This document shows positions 33,601 through 46,003 of a stretch of 64,000 nucleotides of DNA, piece after piece (position 1 is the stretch's first letter; the number at the start of each line of letters is the position of its first letter). Below the pieces are notes generated by a model. That model saw nothing but the letters and a program-made list of their open reading frames with translations. It was not told the DNA's origin and ran no database searches. This DNA is from Phellopilus nigrolimitatus (lineage: Eukaryota > Basidiomycota > Agaricomycetes > Hymenochaetales > Hymenochaetaceae): positions 124,001-188,000 of the forward strand of contig JAJOHG010000029.1 in assembly GCA_021029095.1 (NCBI GenBank), read 5' to 3'. Position numbers and translations under genes: made by a program.

Positions 33601-36600
33601 GCTTAGGTGCGGCTTGTGATTTGAGGTTTTCAAATTTCCGAAGAAAAATAACGAGGAAGGTTTTACTCGAGAAATGCAAGTAATTCCGTTAAATCGGATG
33701 TGATCGCGTAATTCATTTCTTACCGAATATAATCCAAGTGCGTACCGTGATACAATATATCACATTCGCGTTTTGATTTGTCCATACGCATATCTGCGTT
33801 TTTGGTCTTAGGAACATCGCATTGTCTCATCACGTACCTGCACTTCCTGATCGTGGAAGAACGACTAGTCTAATCAGATTTCTGACTGTCGAGGCGTTTG
33901 TTCCGCACTATCGTCGCTGGCGTTAGTCTCCTTTGGAGTGCGTAGACAGCAGATGGAGCAAGGAGTGGTACAGTATGGTTTTCACCCCAGATCGAAGGGC
34001 AACTGGATAAAGGGTGTCGGTGACTATAGGCTCCAAATCGCCGTCGCCGACCTCCAGTCTGGACATGAAAGCGAAGTGTGAAGGTTGGCTGACGCGAGGC
34101 ATCAGGAGCAATAGCCATTATTTCGTATAAAGGTATGTGGTTAACAGCAATTGATTAACTGGGTTTTCTTTGGTCTATTTGATTTACCTTTGAACAGTAT
34201 GTGAAACTTGCACGCACGCAGTGTTTGACGAATTCATTCGGGTTAAATTTCTAGATAACCTACCCATTTAGATGTCTCAATGGAACCAGGCATTTGGGGG
34301 AAGAGACTACGTAGGTTAACTTTACGTCGGTCTGGACATCCAGTTTAGACTGAGTCAATTGCCTTCGTTTTGGTATACAGAACTGCGGGCAGGTTTTATT
34401 AAGTTCAGATATCACTCGCTCGTGAGTGTCTTTAAGGTTCCATAATTGGCTCAGAGATGTTCCCCAGTTCTGTGTGGATAAACTGTATGTTCTGTCGGGA
34501 TATCCCGATATTTCTGGAATGCGAAGAGTCGGCTTTTTTATCGCTGCTTCTTTGTCTTATATTTGGTTGTCGTGTCTATCCGACTACTGCTCTCGGAGAC
34601 CATCTCAAAGGCAGACCACTTGTCCATTTTGAACCCGGTCCGCCGAGGGTTTCACAATGAGTTTTTGTCCTTAATTTCGCACCTGTTATTGTCTATTTCT
34701 TGAGGTATATTTGTCCTACGAAAGTTTCGAACTTCCGTTTTACGCGCATGGCTTTCGATTCTAAAATTCGTTGGCGTTTCAGTATCCTTTCTTTTCACAT
34801 CCGCAGTAGAGGAATCGGTCGTGTTGCCTATCTCCCCCATGCTCCTTGGATGCGTCACTTTCGCCACTGCCCATAAAAGTCGGAGTTTGCTCTTCGATTT
34901 GAAATTATAGCATATCGTTATATAAGCGTGCTGTCCTTCCATGCTTTCTGCACTATTTTTCTTTCCAACATGCACTACGGCCAGTATCAGCTCGATCTGC
35001 ACGCGGATGTACACCTGAAGGAGGTTCGAATGCCTGGATGAGCGCGCACCTTGCCATTCTCAGTCCGTCGCCACGCTTCTGGCAGTGAGCTGCTGTAATC
35101 CCTCCTCTCGTTGTGAGCTGCGGAACGCTTGACACAATAATAAGTACATACGCATCCTAGATTGAATCTTCGAATTTCTCCGATCGGGTCTCCTGGGATG
35201 TCGGCGATATACAAAGCAAGCTTTCCATCTGACGTTTCCTGTTTTCATTTTTTGATCGAAGGAGCAGTATTTTTAGGTGAAGTGAATATGATTGTTCTTA
35301 GAGCCGAAAACACCGTCCGACAGAGAAACGAACGCGCGTTGAATACATATGACGTTCAGCAAAATAAAATGAATTCAAATCGTACCTGATCGACTCCAAT
35401 AGTGATTAGCGTACTCTGCAGACTGAATTACATTTAATCGACGTCGGTAGTGGCTTGGCAATATATCAGGAACTTCTTTTCAATTGAATTTGGGTCGACT
35501 ACATATTGTAGACAGCCTAATGCACGCGACCATATCTCTGGTAATTCTGCTTTCTACGCCTGCGTCAAGAAAGCTTGAGGAGAATTACAAGACTTCTCGA
35601 ACACTATCAATATCTTTACTCCGTGATTCCTTGTCCGAGACATACGTCGGAGGCTTCGGAGAATCAAAGTTTCGTTAAGTGCAGTTTGGGGGTAATGATG
35701 TCCCGAGTGTTTGAAGTCAAAGCACGAAGGACCCCCGAGTACACGCGATGTCACGGTAGCGAGATACGCCAACGGCGAGAGCACCTTGAGACCGGATTCT
35801 GGCGCCACTCCACGCGTAGGTAAAGTTCTCGTCAGCAGAATGTCGGCATCTACTTAGCAGGGGTCGCGCAGTAGAACACATGCCCAGCGGGCAAACGCAC
35901 GACTAATCACCGGTCTCCCCAGCTATGGTGCGAAGCGTCCACCTGATAAGGACAAGTAGGTTATGCCAGTCCCTAGTGCCCGGTCACTCGCTCAGTTACG
36001 ATCACAATTAGTGGCCGTGAGTGGTGAAATAGGTGGGTTCGCGCAATATCCTTGTCGGTATTAGGCTATGGACGTTCGGTCAGCGGCACCGAAACGGTGT
36101 GATTTTATGCAAGAGGGCGCGGGCGCGCGCCGATCCCGATCTTCCATATCACTGACGTTATTAGATGAACCCCATCACGGCCATCCAGCGATCAAGCAAG
36201 GATGGCATCTGGAGCGAGGGTTAGTCTAGCCGACGGGGATAGCTCGCGGCTCGCTGTCAAAGGGTGGAAAAAGAGCCGGAAGAAGTGCGGACGATTACTC
36301 GAGCGCAAAGCATCAAACCCGAAAAGGGATGAGGAAATTTCATAACTTCGAAGATGTCGTCTGGTCTCTGGAACACGGAGATTAAGCAGAGGTAACATAA
36401 GCGTCCATACGCGAGTCGGTCGACGCGGCCACTGCTTTCCCGCAGTATGCTGGGCGACCGGAGGAGCGAGAGTTACGGCCTTCGGCCATATCATCTGACG
36501 AACCTTCTCCAGATTCGTGTCGAAGTTGTTGATGCTACCTATCATTTGCATCGTGCACGATGAACATGAGCCTGCTCCAAATAGAACGAGGTTCGATGGC

Positions 36601-38112
36601 TTCACCGAAAGAGATTTTTGGACCTCGCACAACGAGGAAATAGTCCTTCCTCGCGACGAGATATGAGCAAGCTAATCAGAAGCTTGAATATCTGTACATG
36701 TATGATCTTGATTTTTGATGAAGCATGCGTTCTGTTGTCGAGGACTGGTGTCACAGAAACAAAAAGCCTCCGGTGTCCATGTGGCTTGTTTCGCAGAAGG
36801 CCATACTCGGCAACGGCAACACCCGACGCATCGCCCGGAGGTTTGAACTCCGCGAGGCTTCCAGATCCGAATGCGGATTCGCTCGCCACCACTCACCGCC
36901 TCATCTAGAGGAAATCGCCACGACGGACGACGGGCAACGGTGATGTTTGAGCCTGGTTTCTTGTATTTTTATTCCGCTCTCGAGGGGCTAGGTATGCTGA
37001 AGGTCTCTATGATCACGTTAGCAGGTAGGCCCGATTCCGAGATTGGACAATGATGCGACGGTCTTCTGGAGTCTTCTGAACAAGGAGGCATCTCTAGTAA
37101 GGTCGACGCACACCTCCTGAGCTCCCCTAAACTGGTGAAATGGCATGCAAGACGCCGTCGGATCAGCCACCGACAGCTGGGATGCCCTTCCCGATTCGAA
37201 ATACAGGCTTGGCTTAGCTGCGTCAGAGATGGAGAATTACGAACCAGAAGTGATCGAATGTTTGGCTCCAGCTTTCAGGCTCCCGGGTCTTTCGCCCTCC
37301 ATCCGCTGTATCCCGCGATCAGGGGCTTGCAGAAGAGTCGAATCGACTTAGACGTGTCGCACCGAGCACGAGTATTTTTACGCGCCTCTTTCTTTCCTTG
37401 TGGTCCATCCCTTCCTTAGTTATGGGGTCCGCCAACGTGCGAACTTCGGGTATCCTCCTGCGAGTGGGTTTTCGTGTTGATGGAAATGCATGCTTAAAAA
37501 CAGCGAGGGAGATCCTGCGCGGGAGAAGAGAACGCGAGCCCTAGAAGGTGTTCTGAGTCTTAAAAGAGCTTTTGTTTGTCCGTCTGAGTCTGACTGTTTA
37601 GTCGGCGCTGGACATGGTTCGAGGAGGCGAATTTGTAATTCGTTATATGTAATATATATTTATATATACATACATATATATTCTGGAAAATCTGCTTCAG
37701 GTTTTCTCGTTTCCAGATTACCAAATCGCCGCGTCGGCTTGGCTTACCCCTGATCGAAATCGGGGATTGCCTTATTTTTCCTATAGCCGGTGTAACTCTG
37801 TTCCTCAATTGACTCTGTCAAAGAGAAGGCACTAATGCAATGGAACATGCACCGTTACGAGAGTATTAAAAAATGATCTGGACACACAAGCAAGACCTAG
37901 AAAAAAGGCAGAAGGAAAGGCAGTACAACAACCGTTTTAGGAGATTAGGGGGAGGAAAATTCCGGGCAGAAGACGAGGTCGATTTGGATGACGGTGCCTG
38001 CCAGAGCGCATCTTATGTCTCGTGAGCGTGCGTCTCCAGGGATGAGCCGAGTCCGCGCGCAGAGGTCCCAGAGTCTAGCGCGCGAACCCTACGAACCCTG
38101 CAAGACGCCGTA
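30671..38112. other. Gene-poor 7.4-kb region
   Basis: No gene family is recognisable on either strand. Open frames are short, mutually overlapping and without consistent splice structure. One weak candidate is a two-exon frame at 30712 (MPATDGSSYCIFLRR), spliced near 30765 to 30822 and open to about 31008 (roughly 80 aa), with no known motif. An AT-rich dinucleotide run lies at 37643-37682. Composition is mixed, with neither inverted ends nor transposon-coding remnants that I could identify. Confidence 0.4.
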
Positions 38113-38359
38113 ATGGATCACCAACATCATCAGCAGGCCCCAGCGAGAATAATTGCGGTCACCGCGATTGCCACTAAGCATCCTCAACTCTGTTTTAACT
38201 CTGTTCTATCATCAGGGCGCTCGCGCGGTCGTCGCCAATCTCCCTCAGGACGCTCTGCTCCCACTCCCGCTCGTGTCTCCTCAGCCTGCTCCCAGCACGA
38301 CCTGTTTCTCAGCATCGTCTGTGCTCCAGCAACCCGCGAAGCACACATACCACTTCTGA
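38113..38359 (+). CDS. Possible small spliced ORF upstream of HMG-box gene
   Basis: A two-exon model 38113-38157 and 38216-38359 gives a 62-aa product starting MDHQHHQQAPARIIA and ending QQPAKHTYHF. The intron uses GTCACC and ATCAG, and phase is kept. The protein is Pro-, Gln- and Ser-rich with no known domain. It could be a real small gene, an upstream open frame in a long leader of the HMG-box gene, or chance. Not recognised. Confidence 0.25.
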
Positions 38360-38970
38360 CGAACTCTAATCGCATATTTGACATCCGGTTCTCACCACGA
38401 AGCGCCGTTTCTGGAGAGACGTTTATATCAAGCCTCACGGCGGGGAGTTTGACGCGAAAGAGGAGAGGGCCCTAAAGTACTATACGAGACTCTGCCTCGG
38501 CTACTTGTCAACTGTCTCGCACCGCGCGCTCTCCCTCTCCAGATTCCATCTATCTCTGCCTCGACGCTTTGCACCTGCATCTGCATCTACATCTACACAT
38601 TTACTCCTGAGTGTTCCTCCTGTCTTCGACTTGTCTCGTGTCTTGTCCTAGCTGTGCAGAGCCTACTTTGAGCTAGTGGTGTAAGCACATCACCAGCCTC
38701 TGTGCCTGGTAACCCGTGGACGAATAATTACAGCCTCCGCTCCACCTCCCGTTGCGCTGTGAAGTTGCATCGAAAGCACTTATCTCCGATCCACGACGCG
38801 CTCGCTGGTTCCCCCGCTCCCCCGCTCCCTGCACAATTCATCCGTCACGCTGGCCGCCCAACTGCACCTGGAACGTGCGCCGCCGCCGCTCCCCCTTTCG
38901 CCTTTCGCCATCTCAACACCCCAAGTTGCCCACGCGATCAAGCTCGCGAACCGCAGCCGTTCTGACGCAC
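38360..38970. other. Probable 5' leader/promoter of HMG-box gene
   Basis: Pyrimidine-rich, with CTCTCCCTCTCC- and CATCTGCATCTACATC-type runs at 38520-38600. Such tracts are common in promoters and leaders of basidiomycete regulatory genes. No clear coding sequence. Confidence 0.4.
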
Positions 38971-41153
38971 ATGACCACAGCCTTGGGGCCGAGCGGCTTC
39001 GCTGCGTCCGGCGGACCCGTGCCACCCCCGCGCGTCTCGGCTAGCTCCGGTCGCCTCGAGCACGCGCGACACGGTCCTAGCGGCGCCCACGACGATGACT
39101 TCGTCGAGTCGAGCAGCGAACACGAGCATGACAGCCACGGACATTTGTCTGCTGGCGACTCTGAGGGTATAGGTACGTTAGTTTAAATAATGTGAATCCG
39201 ACTACAAGCGTAATTGACATTGTGCCTTTTTTTCTTTTTTTCTTCATAATTTTTGTGTGGAAAAAATGTTCGATCATGAGTGTAGTTGAAGATGCACACT
39301 ACGCACTGACGAATCAGTCGTTAAATTCGGATGGAACTCCCAAACGGCCGATGAACGCATTTATGATTTTTGCACGTCGGCGCAGACCTCAGGTTTCTGC
39401 CGCAAACCAGATGATGCGAACTGGAGAAATAAGCAAAATCCTCAGCAAAGAGTGGAATTCCATGCCTATGGTCAGTTGCTCGTCTTTCACCAGCTCTGAA
39501 TTTATCTCCACGAAAGCAATGCACGAGGTTTTTTGCTCAATGTTTTTCTGTGATTTTAGAGCGAAAAGCAGTTTTACCTCGACCAGGCGAAGAAATTAAA
39601 GGACAATTTCAACTCGAAGTACCCAGATTATGTCTACCGCCGCCGGCCCAATAACTCGCGCAGACGGCGTCGTGCGGATGGCAGCATCAGCGGCCGCGGA
39701 GGCTTCGACAACAGCACAGCCAACAGTGCCCTTGCTGGCGCCACAGACTTGCACTGATCTAGACCACGACCATGAGCATGACGATGCATCGGGGAGCACG
39801 GAGTTCGAGGCCGACTCGCCTATCGACGTGCACATGTCGGGCATGTCGGGCCAGCCCGCAAGTTTCTCAGAGTCAGGATCAATTGTCGTGCACCCGCCGC
39901 ACCACCCTGCGCACTCCCTCGCTGGGCTCGGTTCGCAAGGGACTTCCGGGTCTTCGTCATCCTCGCACTTTGGAAATCCCGCCCCGCCGCATATCTATAC
40001 ACGCGGGCCATTCACTGCATCTAACTCAGGCTCGGGCTCGACCTCCGAACACACCAGCGCCCTGTCTCCCCTTTCTCCGATGTCCCCCTTCGCGGCCTTG
40101 GAAGCACATGCGCATGCGCATGCGTACAACAATTACAGGCCATACTCTCCCACGAACATCGCCAGCAACTACAACCTTGGGTACAACCAAGAATTCGAAG
40201 ACACAGATGCATACCACGGCCATTCTGGGGCTCCAGCGTCGGCATCGCGGCTCTCGCACCTCGACTGGCCTTCAGGCACGTCCCCAGGCCACCCAGCGCA
40301 CTCTCCTGCTCTCGAGTCCCACCATCGGCAGCCGCACTCGGCGTATCCGCACTCACCAGACGATCCACCTACCCACAGTCTTTGGGGGCCGCGGTTTGAC
40401 GCGCTGGGAAGGACGAGCAGCTCCAACAACAATGGTACGGGCTCGAGCTGGCCGCTGTCTTCGCTTTCGCCCATTTCTGCGCCCGGCCGCGCTCGCGCGC
40501 TCACGGCGGGCTCTGTCCTCCCCCCTCCGTCCGGCGGACTTAGTCTCAGCCTCGGCACGAACCAGACGGTGCAGCAGGCCAAGGCAAGGAGCTCTTCTCG
40601 CCGGCGCTCCCGCACCGCGAGCGTGCGTGGTCAACCACGCCGAGCAGCGCAAGCGGGTCGAGCGTAAGCGCGACATCCCCGAGCGCTGGCGCGGGCGGGG
40701 GTGCCGGGGCAGGCTTGTCCTTCCCGACGCTCACGGAAGCGTACCGCCCCGGGCAGCACCAGCAGCCGTCCTCAGTCGGCGGAAGCGGGCGCAGCGCGTC
40801 GACGAGCCCCTCTGTCGGGTTCGCGCGCGACCTTGTACGAGCAGCCGCGGCCGCACAATGCGTATCCGATCTCGCCGATCAGCCCGCCGCACTCCGGCGG
40901 TGGCGGCGGGTCCTTTTACCCGACTTCGGGCGCGCCAGGTGGAGGTGGAGGCGGCGGCGGGCCGCACCTGTTCCCGCCGCTGCATGGGCAGGGGCAGGGC
41001 CAGCGCGGTCCGGCAGCGCTGCTGCACCCGATCTCGACGTTCACGGGTGCCAGTACGCGCGACGCGTCCCCGCTCAGCGCCGTGAGCCCCCATTCCTCCG
41101 TGTCGCACGGGGGCGGGTACTGGTCTGGCGAACGCGTATCAGAGGGGCGGTGA
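38971..41153 (+). CDS. MATA-HMG-box transcription factor, two frame breaks
   Basis: Exons 38971-39172, 39286-39470, 39560-about 39671, about 39715-41153; about 645 aa. The HMG box spans exons 2-3: PKRPMNAFMIFARRRR, SAANQMMRTGEISKILSKEW, then SEKQFYLDQAKKLKD and YPDYVYRRRPNN. This is the sequence-specific DNA-binding domain of fungal mating/development regulators (Prf1/PCC1-like). The rest is disordered, rich in Ser, Pro, Gly and His. A short intron must join the box to the long downstream frame: 39672-39714 (GTGCGG...CAG) or 39726-39762 (37 bp). Further on the frame slips at about 40623 (one base missing) and returns at 40833/40834 (one base extra). The middle frame, LSFPTLTEAYRPGQHQQPSS, looks genuine, so these are compensating indels, not introns. 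Net length stays divisible by three. Confidence 0.75.
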
Positions 41154-44011
41154 GCTGCGACTCACGTCCTCCATTCTTCATGTCCATATTTGATGACGCG
41201 AGGCCGCGCCGCCTCCTGAAAATGTATATGATTGCTTCCCCTTTCTCATGCCTTCGTACCCGGACTTGCCTCTGTCGGCGTTAATGAGGCCTGTGTCTCC
41301 CCGCCCCGCTCTTGTATCGCACCCCCCTTTTGCTCTGCTTGCTTCCGCGCATCAGTGTTGGTCTGTCTATCCTCTTCCACATATACTCTACTCTACGTGC
41401 TTAGTTCGTTACTGTGTCTCGTTCAATTTGTCTTCGTTGCTGGTTAGTCTCGACTGTTTACTGCTTTGACTAAAATCCCAAGCGTTCTGATGTGTTCTGT
41501 ATAGGCTGGGATTTCTCTGTCTGCTGCTGCTCCCCTCTTTTTCCTCTTAGCTGTAGCCTTGAGCTCCTCACTGCTTCTGTTACGTCTTCGACTTTCTCAC
41601 CTCTGTCATGTATAATCTGAATTCGGTATTCGTATACTGTAATCTTCAGGTATATTATGTACATTGCATATTTTCTCGTCAGCTTCTCACACGGTCTTCT
41701 CTCCGATTCCGGTGACCATGATGCAAGTTTTTCATTCTGGCGCCTATCAAGCAACGCTTGAGTATAATAGTCCAATAGTACTATGTCATACGAGGAGTCG
41801 ATATTCTCCTATTGTACGTTCTCTTCACTAAAGGCAAGCAGTCTGCCATCCACTCGCACGCGCACGCCTCGAGCTTCCTCTCTGATTTAGACTTGTGCGC
41901 GGCACCGAAAGAAAGAGTTCGCCGACATGAGATCACTCATCAATGGGTGGAGATGGAAGCATGTGCTTGGCCATGAGTTGGTAGAGATGTAAGGATAGAA
42001 CAGTCACGAGTGCCAGAGCGCGCGGAATAATGCAGATAGACGCAGATATGCACGACATTTCTGGACCTTCGGTCTTCTTTCGGCACGACGCCGGGAAGCG
42101 GGAGGCTAAATTTGTACGCGCGAGACGTTTCTGGGTAGGCTCGATGAACACTGGTATGATGTACGTATGATCAGTCGCAAGCCCAGGTTGCAGCAAGAAC
42201 GTAACGTTTGCAAAACGATACGCGACTCGTCAGGCTGGACATGGAGCGTGAGTGTGTTTAGGCAAGGTGTTTCTTGCCTTTTTGCTGTCTATCCGCCCAA
42301 GAAAGATGCGAATATAGATATGTTGCTTATGCGGGGATCCGCCTGCTTCGAGGTGGAGTAAGCGAGTCGATATGCCAAGACCTCCTTAGTAGGTACAGTC
42401 GACAGGCGCCTCCCGATTGAATGGCTTTCTCTGGCAAAAGGCAATTCGCAATCCAGACCCAGAAATGAACCTCCAGCTGACCGCAGAAAAGGCTCACCTT
42501 CGGATGATTGCGGCGCTTCTGCGTCGTTGAGTTGAAGAACACTGTGCAGCTAAAAGCCGCACGTTCGCCAGCAGCCGGATCCAGGCTTTGGTAAAATTCC
42601 AGAACCAAGATGATGTCTCGCTGCGCCGCACGCTGAGGATTTCCAACCAATGGCAGAGGATCTGGTAGACAGAAGTCCCACCCATGTAAATGTTTTTGGC
42701 CCCGAAAGTGTGGGTACGAAGAGACGCATCATAAATATAATAATGACGCATCGGAATATTGTGTATAATGCCGTGTTTATCTTTAAAATGGGAACCAGAG
42801 CAGCCTAGAGCATACAAATCACGTTCGAGTATTCATTCCTTGCGACCTACGGGGTAATTAGACGCATGCTAGAGCTTCGAAAGTAAATGTGCGAAGGACG
42901 TACCCCGCACACCCAATCGAATTGGCGTCGAGAAGCCAGGGACATTGGACCACCGTTTCGGAAAAAGTAGTAGCAGCCTATCCCAGGACGTTGATCCTGC
43001 AAAGTTGCAAGCACATCTCGGAGTCTGCCACGCGTAAAAACACCGTGTCACTTGAATTGAGAAGAGCGCCGCAAAACAATCTGCAGATTCTTCCGGTGAA
43101 GCCACGTTAGTGCGATGGTGCGCTGGAAATACTAATAGGGATGGGGCGAGTAGATGCGCCGTTCAATCGTGTCCTGTTTGCGTCATATCTCCGCGGACAG
43201 GGCTTTCCAGGATCGTCGTACGTATTTCTCCTGCTTTCATCCCGAAAATGACATTAATCTCACCAGATGAACATGTGTCACACTCAGAACCTCTCTATGT
43301 GCAACACGCATGTACGTCCCTGCACTCAAGAAAGATCCCGAGCGTTCATAGTGGCAAGACAGACGGAATTGAAAATATCGAGTCTTTGACGCCTCAGACT
43401 AGAAGCTCTCTAGCGGGACGCCGTGCAAGAGCGACATGGTATGACACTGCCAGGGTAAAATCAAAGATACAGGACATAATTCCGGAAGCCTGCTGATGTA
43501 CTTACTCTCGGAACTCCGGGGAACATGGCGCGCGAGGCCAACAGCTGTGACAATCACGGGAAAGCATGTGAACCATAGTATCCAGTTAAGTTGGGCATAA
43601 GACGTGGGCTAATGAATCCTTCCTATTCGCAATGCTTGGTCAATCTGAGTGCTCCAAGCTACACAGCCCGAGTGCGCAAAACATATCAACTTCTGCACGA
43701 TTGCACTCAGGCTTCCCGCACTTTCAGAAGAAAGACAGAAGTACTTGCGCCAGAAGCTCTCTGCAAGTATATCCAGCGCTAGAGTTAACTTATGCTATTG
43801 AGATCAAGACTCCGGCAGGATTGACGTCTCTCCCAAGTTTTCAATGTGCCTTTGACCGACTTTCGAGAAATAATCGATGATTACATAATATCAGAACAGT
43901 CTGAAATCACGTGATACCCGGCTATGTTCGGCTATGTTCAAGCATGTGATTGCTCAGAATCATATTGGTCGTAGACTTGGCTGGAGAATCCACCAGTCCT
44001 CGCTGGTCAAC
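41154..44011. other. Intergenic region, no gene recognised
   Basis: The first 600 bp are T/C-rich and fit a 3' untranslated region of the HMG-box gene. The remaining 2.2 kb have short open frames on both strands (for example 42494-42817 minus, 43110-43496 plus) with no motif or repeated element. Confidence 0.45.
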
Positions 44012-45157
44012 ATGTCGAGTTCAGAGCCTGACTTTAGAGGAACTAAAGCCGTCGACTCGAACGCGGTGTTCAAGGCTGACATCTTTAACGGGCGTGTGCT
44101 GTTTTGCACAGGAGGCGGGTCCGGGATATGTCGTACTATGACAGAGGCCATCGTATGTCCCGGCCTTTTCATATTCATGTTCTACTTGCTGAGCTGTCGA
44201 TTTACAATATGTTACAGATGAGGCACGGAGCGAACGCGGTGATCGTTGGGAGAAAGTCTGTAGTATTCGTTTTCCCTGACACGTATGTCGTGCTGAACCT
44301 TTTCATGTCAGTGCTGAGAGGGTTGAGAAGTCCGCAAAAGAGCTGTCCGAGTCCACAGGGAGGCGTTGCCTTCCCGCTCGAGCAGACGTGCGCCAGACAG
44401 CTCAGTTGAAGGATGCGGTCGAGAAAACCATAGCTGCGTTCGGAAGGATCGACTTCGTTATTTGCGGTTTGTATAATGCATGTCCTTATTTAAATTTAAA
44501 CGGTTTTGACTAATAATCTTCAAGGCGCGGCTGGAAACTTCCTGGCACCGATATCAGGGCTATCTGAAAACGCCTTCAGGACGGTTGTGGAAATCGACAC
44601 GGTAAGTCTCATGATATTCACTATTTTTCTTTGTTTTTGATTGATCCTATGATTAGCTCGGCACATACAATACGATGAAGGCGACTCTTCCACATGTCCG
44701 TGCATCCAGAGGCTCGTATATTCACGTCAGCGCCACGCTGCATTACCGCGGCACACCGTACCAGGCACACGTCTCTGCTGCTAAGGCTGGAGTCGACGCT
44801 CTTTCCGCAGTGCTCGCAGTGGAGGAGGGACCCTGGGGAGTGCGCTCGAATGTCATCGCCCCAGGGCCTATCAGCGGTACGGAGGGCATGGACCGGCTCT
44901 CCGCGAAAAGCGTTGGCTCTGGTCCAGTTGATGATAGCTTTTCGCGCTCGACCTCCGTGCCTGTGGGCCGGCTGGGCGACAAGCAGGATATTGCTAACGC
45001 GGCAGTGTATCTGTTCAGCGATGCAGCGAGTTTCGTGTCGGGCATTGTGCTCGTTGTGGACGGTGCGAGCGAGCACATCCGGGGGATGCAATTGCCGTAT
45101 CCACAGAGCGTGCTCGACCCCGCGGCGACGAAAGCGATGATCAAAGCGCGGCTCTGA
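44012..45157 (+). CDS. Peroxisomal-type 2,4-dienoyl-CoA reductase (SDR)
   Basis: Exons 44012-44152, 44218-44255, 44312-44466, 44525-44601, 44657-45157; 303 aa. The enzyme reduces 2,4-dienoyl-CoA with NADPH, an auxiliary step of unsaturated fatty acid beta-oxidation. The cofactor-binding motif TGGGSGI lies at about residue 34, followed by [58 protein letters not shown] and [14 protein letters not shown], all typical of the DECR/SPS19 branch of short-chain dehydrogenases. The last residues are ARL, a PTS1-like peroxisomal signal. An in-frame ATG at 43934 would add 26 residues; the start at 44012 (MSSSEPDF) fits better. Functionally paired with the isomerase at 16.7-17.8 kb. Confidence 0.87.
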
Positions 45158-46003
45158 GATATTGTGCTTTGCAGCGATGCGGATGAGAATTCGACATCGG
45201 GTAGCAAAGTGAATCTGGGTCTACGACCTTGACTGCTGATTTGTTTAAGCTATAGGTACCAGACTCGAGAGCGTTGTATTTGTATTGGAATGTTTGCAAA
45301 GCCTTCGGGTGTATCTTTGTAACTTTATCTATCTCGCGTTGGATCGTACGCTGAACTGATAATTCCGTTATTTCCGTCACTTTCATTTACATGAACATGT
45401 ATCAGCAAGCCTTACGCCTGATCTATATTCACGGTTGGTACGGATCCACCGGCCGAGGCTGATGGGTTGTTCCAGCCTTCAAACCATGCAATGTGCAATG
45501 AGAGTTGCAGAACTTTCCATATCGACCATACCATTTTTGACATGAAGTAGCTTTAGTCGACTGAGTGTCACTTTGTAAGGCTACGCACTGGCACATTGCA
45601 TTGTTGATAAAAAACAATTTAGCACATAATGCATTCGCTGCATATGACTACCCGGAATCTATAGCACATGGATTGCAAACTTACCAAGCTTTAGATTTTA
45701 TTTAAAGATAGGTTGGTTCTTCACTTGTCCCTAATACCAGATTATTTTGCATCTCAGATAGTCAACCGAGGCTAGAGAGCATACTATTACTCCATTTAGA
45801 ATACGACTGACTGACAAGGCTAGATTATTAATGTCTGTGCAAAGGTGATTCCCTGCAATTTTGAACAGCTGCTGCATAGTTATTCAGCAATAATAGAAAA
45901 GGAGTTAAATGAATGAACAGATACATATATAACAAGTCACTGGTCAGGTCCAGGACAGAGCCAGAACCACACAAGAAATTAATTTTCCAATCACAGGCAA
46001 ATT
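45158..46003. other. AT-rich intergenic region
   Basis: No established gene. On the minus strand 45617-45429 encodes a 62-residue frame with five Cys (MCQCVALQ, TSCQKWYGRYGKFC, NSHCTLHG), but without a signal peptide or splice support I do not call it a gene. Confidence 0.4.

Noticed and set aside
35020..35035. GGTTCGAATGCC resembling a tRNA B box
   Set aside because: No cloverleaf or A box can be drawn around it.
37643..37682. AT dinucleotide run as replication origin or centromere piece
   Set aside because: Too short and isolated; looks like a simple microsatellite.
39772..41085. 437-codon Arg-rich frame
   Set aside because: Out-of-frame reading of the HMG-box gene's low-complexity region.
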